Position numbers and translations under genes: made by a program. Shown piece after piece: positions 27,447-35,501 of a stretch of 64,000 bases of DNA. This DNA is from Microbacterium sorbitolivorans. Its GTDB lineage: Bacteria > Actinomycetota > Actinomycetes > Actinomycetales > Microbacteriaceae. How positions within the stretch are numbered: position 1 is the first letter of the stretch; the number at the start of each line of letters is the position of its first letter. The notes below the pieces were generated by a model, which was not told where the DNA came from, did no database searches, and was given only the letters and a program-made list of their open reading frames with translations. The stretch lies in the NCBI RefSeq assembly GCF_003327285.1, contig NZ_KZ848473.1, positions 806,001 to 870,000 of the forward strand, given 5' to 3'.

Positions 27447-28107
27447 GATCGATGGCGTCGGTCAGATCGCTGAGCTGAGTGAGCTCGAGCTGCTCTCCGT
27501 CGAGAAAGAACGTGGGCGTTCCGCCTACTCCCAGGGCACGTCCCTCCGAGAAGTCTTCCTCGACGCGCGCTTGGGTCCCCGGGTCAGCGACCGCGGCATC
27601 ATAGTCGGCCATGTCGAGTCCGAGCTCCTCCGCGTATGAACGGAACCTCGCGGCTTCGGACGTCTGACCCTCTCCCCACTCGGCCTGCGTCTCGAACATG
27701 AGATCGTGCATCTCTTCGAAGCTTCCCTGCTGGGCGGCGGCCTCGACGGCGACGGCAGCGTTCATCGAATTGAAGTGGCCCGGGATCGGGAAGTATCGCA
27801 CGACATAGTTGATGTCGCCGTCGTACTGCTGCCGGATCTCTTCGACATAGGGGGCGAAAGCACCGCACACCTCGCACTCGAAATCGAGGAACTCGACGAG
27901 CGTCGGTGCGTCTGGGCCCACGTAATCAAGAACGTGCGAGTCGCTCCGAGTGATCGGCAGCTCGCCACGGTCTGGAGCGACCTCGTCCGGCGCTGACGTC
28001 TTCACATAGACAACGGCTGCGATCACGATGATCACAGCGATCACAGCTGAAATCAGCAGCGCAACGACGACGGTCGGCAGCTTCTTCGGCGTACGGCGGG
28101 CGTTCAT
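27430..28107 (-). CDS. Membrane-anchored DsbA-like thiol oxidoreductase
   Basis: This 225-residue protein (ATG 28107, preceded by GGAGG) has an N-terminal membrane anchor at residues 11-36 and a thioredoxin-fold domain with C78-EV-C81. The cis-proline segment is GGTPTFFLDG. It belongs to the DsbA/thioredoxin_4 group that exchanges disulfides outside the membrane. As first gene of the lnt-copCD operon it may keep copper-site cysteines of the co-encoded exported proteins in the right state. The longer in-frame reading to 28437 lacks a good start. Confidence 0.85.
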   Translation of the reverse strand: MNARRTPKKLPTVVVALLISAVIAVIIVIAAVVYVKTSAPDEVAPDRGELPITRSDSHVLDYVGPDAPTLVEFLDFECEVCGAFAPYVEEIRQQYDGDINYVVRYFPIPGHFNSMNAAVAVEAAAQQGSFEEMHDLMFETQAEWGEGQTSEAARFRSYAEELGLDMADYDAAVADPGTQARVEEDFSEGRALGVGGTPTFFLDGEQLELTQLSDLTDAIDRALAD

Positions 28108-28274
28108 CTGTTCCTCCAGTGCGGCGGGTGGGGCGCCGTACATACGACGGCATGATGCGCAGCACCATCGCTCGCCGCTGCCGGAGCCGTATCGGGGCCG
28201 GAGGCGATAGATGTGCCGTGCGCTTTTCTCGATCGGAAGGCGTCTGCGTCTGCAGGCCCCGATCCGCACAGGAA

Positions 28275-28709
28275 TCAGATTCTTGAGATACCCAGAAGAA
28301 GAGGTGTAGGAGCGGGAATCGGAACCACTCTCCGGGCGCGCAGCGCGAGCATGCCCAGGAGCGGCCCGAGCTTCACGACGAGCCGCGGCCCAGCGAGGAA
28401 GAGCAGGCCGGCGAAAGCGAGAGATACCGCGCAGCACACCCCGAGCAGGCAGAGCGCATCGGCGGCTTCTCCCGATTCGTCAGCGCCGGCCGTCACAACG
28501 TCGCCGGAAGTCGCATCGACTACTTCCGTCCCGTAGGCAGCGGCGATCTCATTGCCTTGGGCAACGAACCCATGCTGCTCAGCGGCCTCATGCATGCACA
28601 GAGCAAGCGCGCCGAAGAGGAGAAAACCGATGAGCGCCAGGATCAGTGAGCGCCTCGCAACCGCCGAACCGCCCTCTGCGGGCGCGACGGATGTACGAGG
28701 AGGGATCAC
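28275..28709 (-). CDS. Small two-helix membrane protein, DUF6153-like (copy 2)
   Basis: This 144-residue protein (GTG 28709) has an N-terminal helix, an exported loop with CMHEAAEQHG, a second helix containing CLLGVCC, and a short cytoplasmic end PLLLGISRI. Layout and C terminus parallel the protein at 13558-14055, and both close a CmtR/CDF/P-type-ATPase cassette. The function is unknown; metal handling is inferred from context and Cys/His content. The longer reading upstream lies antisense to the CDF gene and is rejected. Confidence 0.6.
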   Translation of the reverse strand: MIPPRTSVAPAEGGSAVARRSLILALIGFLLFGALALCMHEAAEQHGFVAQGNEIAAAYGTEVVDATSGDVVTAGADESGEAADALCLLGVCCAVSLAFAGLLFLAGPRLVVKLGPLLGMLALRARRVVPIPAPTPLLLGISRI

Positions 28710-28755
28710 CAGGGCACCATATCCAACGTGAATATGCAATGGCCGGGAGGGGAGA

Positions 28756-29667
28756 TCAGCTGTGAAGTCCATCCTCGTCGCCGTAGCCGACTGCTTCCAG
28801 CTGGAATGTCGAGTGTTCAATATGCACGGGAAAATGCTCGCCGACGCACGACTGCAGGTCGCGCAGGAGCGCGTCGCGACCAGCATCGTCGATGACAGTC
28901 TCGTCAATGACGACATGCGCCGAGAGCGTTGGCAGCTGGCTTGAAACGAGAGATGCGTGGAGGTCGTGCACTGCCACCACGCCTGGGCGGGACAAGATAT
29001 GCGCACGAACTTCGGCGAGATCCAAACCGGGCGGCGTTCGTTCGAGCAGAACGCCGACGGATGCGCGGATGAGGATCAGCGTGCGCGGGACGATGAGTGC
29101 GGCGACCGCGATGCCCGCGACTGCGTCGGCGCGCTCCCAACCGAGCGTCGCGATCAGCACGGCGCTGACGATCACTGCCACTGACCCGAGCGCGTCGTTC
29201 ACGACTTCGAGGAACGCCGCCCGCATGTTGAGGTTATCGCCCCGCCCTCCGGCAAGCACGGTGATCGAGGCAATGTTCGCGACGAGGCCGATGACTCCGA
29301 ATATCAGAAGTGCGGTCGATGGCACCGCTGGCGGCTCGAACAAGCGCCGTACTCCTTCGACCAGCGCGAAGAGACCTACTCCCAAGAGCAATGCCGCTTG
29401 TCCGAGTGCGGCGAGAATCTCGCTGCGTTTCAAACCCCAGGTGTAGCGATCCGACGGCGGCTTCTCCATCAGCAGTGCCGCCGAGACCGCGACCGCAAGG
29501 CCGACGAGGTCAGTCAGCATGTGCGCGGCGTCGACCAGCAGCGCCAAGCTTCCCGTCAGAACTGCTCCGACGACTTCGACGACGAATACGGACCCGGTGA
29601 TGCAGAGCGCGATCGCGAGGCGCCGACGCGGCGCCGCGGCATGACTGTGGTCGTGATGGTCTCCCAT
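28756..29667 (-). CDS. Cation diffusion facilitator (CzcD/ZitB-like)
   Basis: This 303-residue metal/proton antiporter has six helices, the metal-site motif H-MLT-D (DAAHMLTDLVG) in helix 2 and E-VVN-D (LEVVNDALGS) in helix 5, then a C-terminal cytoplasmic domain rich in histidines. The N terminus starts GDHHDHSH. Zinc, cadmium or cobalt are likely substrates. It follows the P-type ATPase after 8 bp in the cmtR-2 operon. Confidence 0.9.
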   Translation of the reverse strand: MGDHHDHSHAAAPRRRLAIALCITGSVFVVEVVGAVLTGSLALLVDAAHMLTDLVGLAVAVSAALLMEKPPSDRYTWGLKRSEILAALGQAALLLGVGLFALVEGVRRLFEPPAVPSTALLIFGVIGLVANIASITVLAGGRGDNLNMRAAFLEVVNDALGSVAVIVSAVLIATLGWERADAVAGIAVAALIVPRTLILIRASVGVLLERTPPGLDLAEVRAHILSRPGVVAVHDLHASLVSSQLPTLSAHVVIDETVIDDAGRDALLRDLQSCVGEHFPVHIEHSTFQLEAVGYGDEDGLHS

Positions 29668-29675
29668 GATTCCTT

Positions 29676-31652
29676 CTAACGGGTCGCGGTCTGTATTGCG
29701 GCGTTCGGTGCCTGCACAGAGTTCCTCGAGAGCCGGCGCCTCGTCTGCGCGGCGCGCAAACCATTGGCGATGACGACGACTTCGGCGACTTCATGCACGA
29801 GCACGACAGCGGCAAGCCCCAGCACTCCCGTGATCGCGAGCGGCAGCAGAACGATGATGATCGCGAGCGACAGCACGATGTTCTGGTTCATGATCGCCCG
29901 GCCGCGGCGTGCGTGGCGCAGAGCCTGCGGGATGAGGCGCAGGTCGTGACCGGTGAAGGCGACATCAGCGGACTCGATCGCGGCATCGGAGCCAGTTGCG
30001 CCCATCGCGATCCCGACCGTCGCCGAGGCGAGAGCGGGAGCGTCGTTGATGCCGTCACCGATCATGCCGGTGGGGCGCTGTGCGACTGATGCGGTCACCT
30101 CTGCGGCTTTGTCCTCGGGACGCAGCTCGGCACGCACGTCGGAGATACCGGCGATTTTCGCCAGCGCCATGGCAGTGCGCGCGTTGTCGCCCGTGAGCAT
30201 GACGACCTCGACGTTCTGCGCGCGGAGAGCAGCGACCGCCTCCGGTGCCTCGGCGCGCAGTTCATCGCGGACGCCAATCGCACCGGCCACGCTGCCGTCG
30301 CGCGTGACCATGACGCAGGTCTGTCCGTCAGCTTCCATCGCCGCGACTCGGTCGGCCAGCACGCCGGGAGCGATCCAGCGCGGGCTGCCGACAGTGATCT
30401 CATGGCCATCGACCTGCCCGGCCATTCCATGCCCAGGCTGCTCGATCACACGAGCCGCGGCTGGTGCGCCCGGAGCCGCCTCAGTGATGGCGGCGGCAAG
30501 CGGATGCGTGCTGTGCTGCTCCAGTGCAGCGGCCCAGCCGAGCACGTCCTCGCGGGAAATCGCAGTAGCCGCGGCGACGTCGGTCACCACGGGCTCGTTG
30601 CGCGTCAAAGTGCCGGTCTTGTCGACCGCGATCCGGCGGAGCGAGCCAAGCCGTTCGAACGCGGCCCCGCTCTTGATGATGACGCCGAACCGGGTGGCTG
30701 CACCGATGGCCGAGACCACGGTGACCGGAACGGCGATGGCAAGGGCACATGGCGAGGCGGCCACGAGCACAACCAGGGCGCGAGTGATCCAAGTCTGCGG
30801 GTCACCGCTGAGCAGCGAGCCGAGCACGCCCACCAGCAGTGCGAGAACGATCACGCCGGGGACCAACGGACGCGCGATCCGGTCGGCGAGACGCGCCCTC
30901 TGCCCACGCTCCTGCTGCGCCTGCTCGACGAGCCCGACCAGGGTCGTCAACGAGTTGTCCGTCCCGTCGGCCGTGGCGGTGATCTCGAGTGCACCGGAAG
31001 TGTTGATCGACCCAGCCGCGACCTCGTCGCCCACACCAATGTCTACCGGGATCGATTCGCCGGTGATTGCCGAGGTGTCGAGGCTGCTACGACCCGACGC
31101 CACAGTGCCGTCGGTTGCCACGCGCTCACCAGGTCGGACCCGAATCACGTCGCCGATCTTCACCTCCCTGGCTGGGACCTCGACGGCGGTGCCACCTCGT
31201 ACAACGGTGGCCGTCTCGGGTACGAGCCTGAGCAGAGCACGCAGTCCTGAGCGGGCACGGTCCATCGCCTTGTCTTCCAACGCCTCCGCAATGGAGTACA
31301 GGAACGCCAGAGCTGCGGCTTCCTCGACGTAGCCGAGAATCACCGCGCCGACGGCGCTGATCGTCATCAGCAGCGCGATCCCGACTTTTCCTCGGGTAAA
31401 CAGACCACGCACTGCCCCAGGGACGAACGTCCATGCGCCCAGCAGGAGTCCGGACCAGAACAGCACGAGCACCGTGATCTCGGCAGCGACGCTGTCGCCG
31501 GTCATCCACCCGGTGAGCAGCCCCGAGACGAAGAAGATGCCTGATGCGATCGGGACGAGGATCGCGGGGTCGCGCCACCATGGGCGCTCGACATCTTTAA
31601 GCTCTTCGACCGCGCTGGGAACGTCATGCTCGCAACCGCACGCCGCGCTCAT
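29676..31652 (-). CDS. Heavy-metal P1B ATPase with SPC motif
   Basis: This 658-residue pump (ATG 31652, overlapping cmtR by ATGA) has a short Cys-containing N terminus (AACGCEHD) without an HMA domain. The transmembrane metal motif is S-P-C (ASPCALAIAVPVTVV), followed by DKTGTLTRNEP, an HP motif (HSTHPLA) and GDGINDAPAL. The last helix contains HEVAEVVVIANG, similar to the HEG motif of P1B-4 pumps. SPC-type pumps are usually linked to Co(II)/Fe(II). The paired CmtR suggests Cd/Pb response, as with CmtR-controlled pumps in mycobacteria. Substrate is uncertain. Confidence 0.88.
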   Translation of the reverse strand: MSAACGCEHDVPSAVEELKDVERPWWRDPAILVPIASGIFFVSGLLTGWMTGDSVAAEITVLVLFWSGLLLGAWTFVPGAVRGLFTRGKVGIALLMTISAVGAVILGYVEEAAALAFLYSIAEALEDKAMDRARSGLRALLRLVPETATVVRGGTAVEVPAREVKIGDVIRVRPGERVATDGTVASGRSSLDTSAITGESIPVDIGVGDEVAAGSINTSGALEITATADGTDNSLTTLVGLVEQAQQERGQRARLADRIARPLVPGVIVLALLVGVLGSLLSGDPQTWITRALVVLVAASPCALAIAVPVTVVSAIGAATRFGVIIKSGAAFERLGSLRRIAVDKTGTLTRNEPVVTDVAAATAISREDVLGWAAALEQHSTHPLAAAITEAAPGAPAAARVIEQPGHGMAGQVDGHEITVGSPRWIAPGVLADRVAAMEADGQTCVMVTRDGSVAGAIGVRDELRAEAPEAVAALRAQNVEVVMLTGDNARTAMALAKIAGISDVRAELRPEDKAAEVTASVAQRPTGMIGDGINDAPALASATVGIAMGATGSDAAIESADVAFTGHDLRLIPQALRHARRGRAIMNQNIVLSLAIIIVLLPLAITGVLGLAAVVLVHEVAEVVVIANGLRAAQTRRRLSRNSVQAPNAAIQTATR

Positions 31653-32014
31653 TCTCCGGCCCCCTCGCCTGCGTCGCAGCAGCCGGGGATCGAGCAGGCC
31701 GGGTCGATGCACGGCGCACTCTCGTCGACTGCCAAGGTCACGTCTACGAGTGCCGTCAGCGCCGCGGCAAGATGCGGGTCCGCGATCTCGTATCGGGTCT
31801 GCCGCCCTTCCAGCTCTGCGACCACGATGCCGCAGTCACGCAGACAGGTCAGATGGTTCGAGACGTTCGAACGGGTCAGATCAAGCTCACGCGACAGCAC
31901 CCCCGGATAGTTGGGACCGTCGAGGAGCGTCATCAGAATCCGGGAACGCGTCGGGTCCGCCATAGCCCGGCCAAGCCGGTTCATAACGTCGAGACGCGAG
32001 GCAATGGTCAGCAT
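31649..32014 (-). CDS. cmtR: CmtR-type ArsR-family metal sensor (copy 2)
   Basis: This 121-residue repressor is closely similar to the copy at 10208-10567 and keeps the CmtR ligands C57, C61 (HLTCLRDC) and C102 (CIDPAC). It starts the right-hand metal cassette and overlaps the ATPase gene by 4 bp. The two copies are in opposite orientation about 21 kb apart. In-frame extension upstream of 32014 passes through the promoter and is rejected. Confidence 0.88.
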   Translation of the reverse strand: MLTIASRLDVMNRLGRAMADPTRSRILMTLLDGPNYPGVLSRELDLTRSNVSNHLTCLRDCGIVVAELEGRQTRYEIADPHLAAALTALVDVTLAVDESAPCIDPACSIPGCCDAGEGAGE

Positions 32015-32045
32015 GCAGTGAACTATACACTGATTACTGAACACT
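32015..32045 (-). promoter_or_regulatory. Promoter of cmtR copy 2, apparently leaderless
   Basis: On the minus strand TATAGT (forward 32022-32027) ends 7 nt before ATG 32014, as in the first cmtR copy. The word TGTATAGT-TCA-CTGC resembles TGTATGGT-CA-GTGC there. No clear -35 was seen. Confidence 0.5.
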
Positions 32046-32105
32046 CCACTGCGTCGTTCTGCTCCGATTCTCTCCCCACGGCATGCTTCTGCGCACCTGG
32101 ACAGC

Positions 32106-32615
32106 ATGAAGCTTCGAGCACGCCCATCACTTCCTGTCTCCTTGCCGCGCGGCATTATCAGAGTCGAGTCGGGAGGTGGGATCGTCGCCATGCTCGATGG
32201 CGAGATCGTGATGCCTCCGGATGGCGGCTCTCCCTGGAGTCGTCCACGAATCGACGAACTGCTGGATGCGATGACGATGCACGGCACGCGCGCAGTATGG
32301 GTAACGCTGTATGAAGTCGACGGCCAGGTTTTCACCGAGATCGTCCAAGGCGGCGAGCGCTTGGCGGCAGAGCCCCCGCGACGTGCACGGAAGCGATCGC
32401 CTCACGGGAGCGCCGTGTCGCACCTCGAGCTCACAGGTGACGGTTTCTCGCCAGGAGAGGAGGTGCTTGCCGTTGTCGGTGTATGCGTCCGTGCGGAGAA
32501 CGACCAAGGGCACGTCGTAGCCATTGTCGACCGCCGGGATCTTCCCGCAGGCGCCGCCGTCTCGTTGCTTTGCGGTCGTGAGTCCGGCCACATGGTCGTT
32601 CAGGATCTGCGATGA
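32106..32615 (+). CDS. Hypothetical protein upstream of the coupling protein
   Basis: This 169-residue soluble protein is not recognised. It lacks signal peptide and membrane segments. Its stop overlaps the start of the coupling-protein gene by 4 bp, so it belongs to the residual transfer module. A start at ATG 32190 (MLDGEIVMPPDGG) is also possible and would give a more typical N terminus. Confidence 0.5.
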   Translation: MKLRARPSLPVSLPRGIIRVESGGGIVAMLDGEIVMPPDGGSPWSRPRIDELLDAMTMHGTRAVWVTLYEVDGQVFTEIVQGGERLAAEPPRRARKRSPHGSAVSHLELTGDGFSPGEEVLAVVGVCVRAENDQGHVVAIVDRRDLPAGAAVSLLCGRESGHMVVQDLR

Positions 32616-34390
32616 CCACGCCAGCGGGACGACAGGCAGGGTCTTTCGGTGATGAGCTGACGAACGCGCTCATGATCGGATTGGTCGCCCTGTTCGGGCT
32701 CGCGATCGTACTGCGTGCGGGCGGGAGTGTCGCCGCATGGCTCACACGCACGGCCCAGCCCGACGGCGGTCTTCTCTCGGGGCTCGGTGTCCTGACGAAC
32801 GCAAGCGACCCAGGTGCGGCGTTGGGCGCGCCGGCGCTGGCAACGGTCGCTTACTGGGTCGTCACGGGACTACTCCTCATCGTCATGATCGTCGGCGGCG
32901 TCTGGAGCTGGGTACTGCTCCGACGCCATAGTCGCCGAGCAGCTATGGACCCGCACAACAGCGCCGGTGTCGCCACCCGCCACGAAGTTTCCGTCGCCGC
33001 GTCGTCGAAAGCTCTACTCAAGCGCGCCAGGAACCTGCGCCCCTCACTCGACAGCCCCGCGCCCGATGACGTCGGCTATCGCATCGGTGCCTCGAAGGGG
33101 GTCGAGGTGTGGGCCTCTGTCGAGGACTCGATCCTTCTGATCGGACCGCCACGTTCGGGCAAGGGCCTGCATGTCGTCATCCCGGCGATCCTTGATGCCC
33201 CTGGCGCCGTCATCACGACCAGCACGCGTCCCGATAATCTCACTGCCACCCTGCGCGAGAGGAAGCGTTCAGCAGGCCCGGTAGCGGTGTTCGATCCGCA
33301 GCATCTGGCGGAGGGCGTTCCGGCAGGACTGCGCTGGTCGCCTGTGCGTGGCTGCGAGGACCCGTTGACCGCGATGATCCGCGCAACCGGGCTCGCTGCC
33401 GCCACAGGTCTGTCCGCAGGCGGAGTCGAAGGCGGCGGGTTCTGGGAGGGGAAGACTCGGACCGCGCTTCAGTCGCTCTTGCACGCAGCCGCGCTGGATC
33501 AACGTCCTCCCGTCGAATTGTTCCGTTGGACGCTCGATCCCTCTGCCGCCGCGGATGCTGTGGCGATCTTGGAGAGCCATCCGCAAGCAGCGACAGGCTG
33601 GGCCGACTCTCTGCAGTCGATGATCGATTCTGATCCACGCACCCGGGACTCGATCTGGCAGGGCGTCTCGCTCTCCCTCAGCTCCCTTGCTGATCCGCGC
33701 GTTCTGGACACTGTCTCACCGGCACCCGGTGAAGCGTTCGATCCGGAGTCATTCATCCGGGATCGAGGCACGCTCTACTTGCTCGCAACCGGGGCCGGCG
33801 CCGGCGCTTCCGCGTCGCTCGTCGCCGCGTTCGTCGAAGACCTCGTCGAAGTCGCCCGCAGGATGGCCGCACGCTCCCCCGGCGCCCGCCTCGACCCGCC
33901 GGTGCTACTGGCTCTGGACGAGATCGGAAATCTTTCTCCGCTGCCATCGCTACCGACGCTGATGGCAGAAGGCGGTGGCACCGGAATCACGACGATGCCT
34001 GTCCTCCAGTCGCTCGCGCAAGCCCGTGACAAGTGGTCGGACGATCAAGCCGGCGCGATCTGGGACGCCTCAATCGTGAAGATCGTTCTCGGCGGTGCCT
34101 CGAACTCGAAAGATCTCCAAGATCTGTCCACGCTCATCGGGGAACGCGACGAATACACAGACAGCATCACCCTGGGCGACCACGGCACCCGCTCGAACCA
34201 ACGATCAGTAAGGCGCATCCCTGTTTTCCCGCCGGACCGCATCCGGACTCTCCCCTTTGGCACAGCGGTGACGCTGTTGCGCTCCGCACCTCCGATCGTC
34301 ACCGATCTGAAGGCGTGGCCCAGTCGCCGCGATGGCCGACAGCTCGCCCAAGATCGTCGCGCGATCGAGGACCAGCTGAGCGGGCAGTGA
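32612..34390 (+). CDS. Type IV coupling protein (VirD4/TraG-like)
   Basis: This 592-residue conjugation ATPase brings the relaxosome to a type IV channel. It has two N-terminal transmembrane helices (about 18-44 and 80-103). Walker A is G178-PPRSGKG, in the RSGKG form typical of actinobacterial coupling proteins, and Walker B is LLALDEIGNL at D436-E437. It overlaps the upstream hypothetical gene. No relaxase or VirB4 gene is found on the island, so this pump probably serves as a remnant or works with another element. Confidence 0.87.
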   Translation: MTTPAGRQAGSFGDELTNALMIGLVALFGLAIVLRAGGSVAAWLTRTAQPDGGLLSGLGVLTNASDPGAALGAPALATVAYWVVTGLLLIVMIVGGVWSWVLLRRHSRRAAMDPHNSAGVATRHEVSVAASSKALLKRARNLRPSLDSPAPDDVGYRIGASKGVEVWASVEDSILLIGPPRSGKGLHVVIPAILDAPGAVITTSTRPDNLTATLRERKRSAGPVAVFDPQHLAEGVPAGLRWSPVRGCEDPLTAMIRATGLAAATGLSAGGVEGGGFWEGKTRTALQSLLHAAALDQRPPVELFRWTLDPSAAADAVAILESHPQAATGWADSLQSMIDSDPRTRDSIWQGVSLSLSSLADPRVLDTVSPAPGEAFDPESFIRDRGTLYLLATGAGAGASASLVAAFVEDLVEVARRMAARSPGARLDPPVLLALDEIGNLSPLPSLPTLMAEGGGTGITTMPVLQSLAQARDKWSDDQAGAIWDASIVKIVLGGASNSKDLQDLSTLIGERDEYTDSITLGDHGTRSNQRSVRRIPVFPPDRIRTLPFGTAVTLLRSAPPIVTDLKAWPSRRDGRQLAQDRRAIEDQLSGQ

Positions 34391-34456
34391 CGGGAAGCGC
34401 ACCTACTGACAACACGGGCGTCGGATGCGACGTCCACAGGATGAAGGAGCAGAGAA

Positions 34457-34888
34457 ATGTCCATACAGACCAGGGACGCGGGCGCGGGGTTCATCGCCAC
34501 CGATCCCCAGCTGACAACGTCGGAGTCCGGTCGGGCGCGCTTCTACGCCAGGTTCGGCCAAGAGCACTTCCGCAAGGAAGATGATGGATCGTTCACGAAG
34601 CTGGAGACATCGTTCCACCACCTCGTGATGTTCGGGAAGTCCGCAGAGCACGCGGCCGAGCGCTTCGCCAAGGGCGACAACTTCATCGCTGACGGCTACG
34701 TCCGCACGAGCACCTACGAGAAGGAAGGCGGCATGGTCGAGAGCGAAGAGTTCGTCGCCAGCCGCATCGGCCACGACGCAGCCCGCACGCGGTACGAGGT
34801 CGACCGCTCACCCCGACGCGACGCGGTGAACGCCAGCTCATTCGCACCTCCCGCCGCCCGATCAGCGCCTGCCACGGTCGGGCTCTGA
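34457..34888 (+). CDS. Single-stranded DNA-binding protein-like
   Basis: This 143-residue protein has an OB-fold-like SSB core of about 100 residues (GRARFYARFGQEHF near the start, FHHLVMFGKSAEHAAERFAKGDNFIADGYV in the middle, quoted only as landmarks) and an Ala/Pro-rich tail without the acidic SSB tip. ATG 34457 follows GAAGGAG. SSB homologues are common on conjugative elements, where they protect transferred single strands. Confidence 0.72.
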   Translation: MSIQTRDAGAGFIATDPQLTTSESGRARFYARFGQEHFRKEDDGSFTKLETSFHHLVMFGKSAEHAAERFAKGDNFIADGYVRTSTYEKEGGMVESEEFVASRIGHDAARTRYEVDRSPRRDAVNASSFAPPAARSAPATVGL

Positions 34889-34889
34889 C

Positions 34890-35450
34890 GTGGAGCAGCC
34901 GATGAACGACGATGACTTCCCGATCCCGGAATGGGACGAAGACTCCGACGTCGATGTTCCCGGTCCGATCCACCCGATCAATTGGTGGCTGCTGACCGCC
35001 GAGGAGCTGCAGACCGAGTTCTATGAACTCAATCGCTTCGTCGATGAGCTCCGGCACGAGCGCGGCCTCCCCGTCAGCGTGATCCCGCCCTTCTGGCACC
35101 GCCACTGGGAACTCGTGCGTGAGCTCTCCGCTCTGCACCTCCACTACCTCGTCTGCCACGACGGCGAGCAGAGCGGATCTGCCCCCATGGGCTGGGAGCG
35201 CGACTTCGAAGACTCCTGCCGTCGCCTCCGTGACAAGGTCGCCGCCTGCGGTACCCGCGGCGACAGCGACCGGCCCACTCGCCAATCCATCTGGCCCGGC
35301 GAAGACGAGCCGCCGAACCAGATCCCCGTGGTCCTCGACAACCGGGCCAAAGACTTCGTCGCCTACGTGTCCTCGCTTGTCACGGAACGCAAGCAGCGCG
35401 AGGAAGCCTTCTACGCGAGCCTCGACCTCCGAACGGGTGAGCTGGCCTGA
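34890..35450 (+). CDS. Hypothetical protein, DUF4913-like
   Basis: This 186-residue acidic soluble protein is conserved in style with DUF4913 proteins of actinobacterial mobile elements: a Trp-rich start (INWWLLTAEEL), a central PPFWHRHWELVRELS, then a long hydrophilic C terminus. The GTG at 34890 or ATG at 34902 may start it. The function is unknown; its place after the SSB-like gene points to a role in the element's transfer or maintenance. Confidence 0.55.
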   Translation: MEQPMNDDDFPIPEWDEDSDVDVPGPIHPINWWLLTAEELQTEFYELNRFVDELRHERGLPVSVIPPFWHRHWELVRELSALHLHYLVCHDGEQSGSAPMGWERDFEDSCRRLRDKVAACGTRGDSDRPTRQSIWPGEDEPPNQIPVVLDNRAKDFVAYVSSLVTERKQREEAFYASLDLRTGELA

Positions 35451-35456
35451 ATCGCC

Positions 35457-35496
35457 ACGGCGCCCCGGTATCCTCGATCGGATGCCGGGGCGCCGT
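35457..35496. terminator. Bidirectional hairpin between transfer module and integrase
   Basis: The 12-bp arms ACGGCGCCCCGG / CCGGGGCGCCGT separate the convergent DUF4913-like and integrase genes. Confidence 0.75.
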
Positions 35497-35501
35497 TGCG
35501 A

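Noticed and set aside
28709-28745. ATATCCAACGTGAATAT as a metal-repressor operator before the second small membrane protein
   Set aside because: It is only a loose palindrome in a 46-bp gap within a likely operon, and no promoter elements could be placed with confidence.
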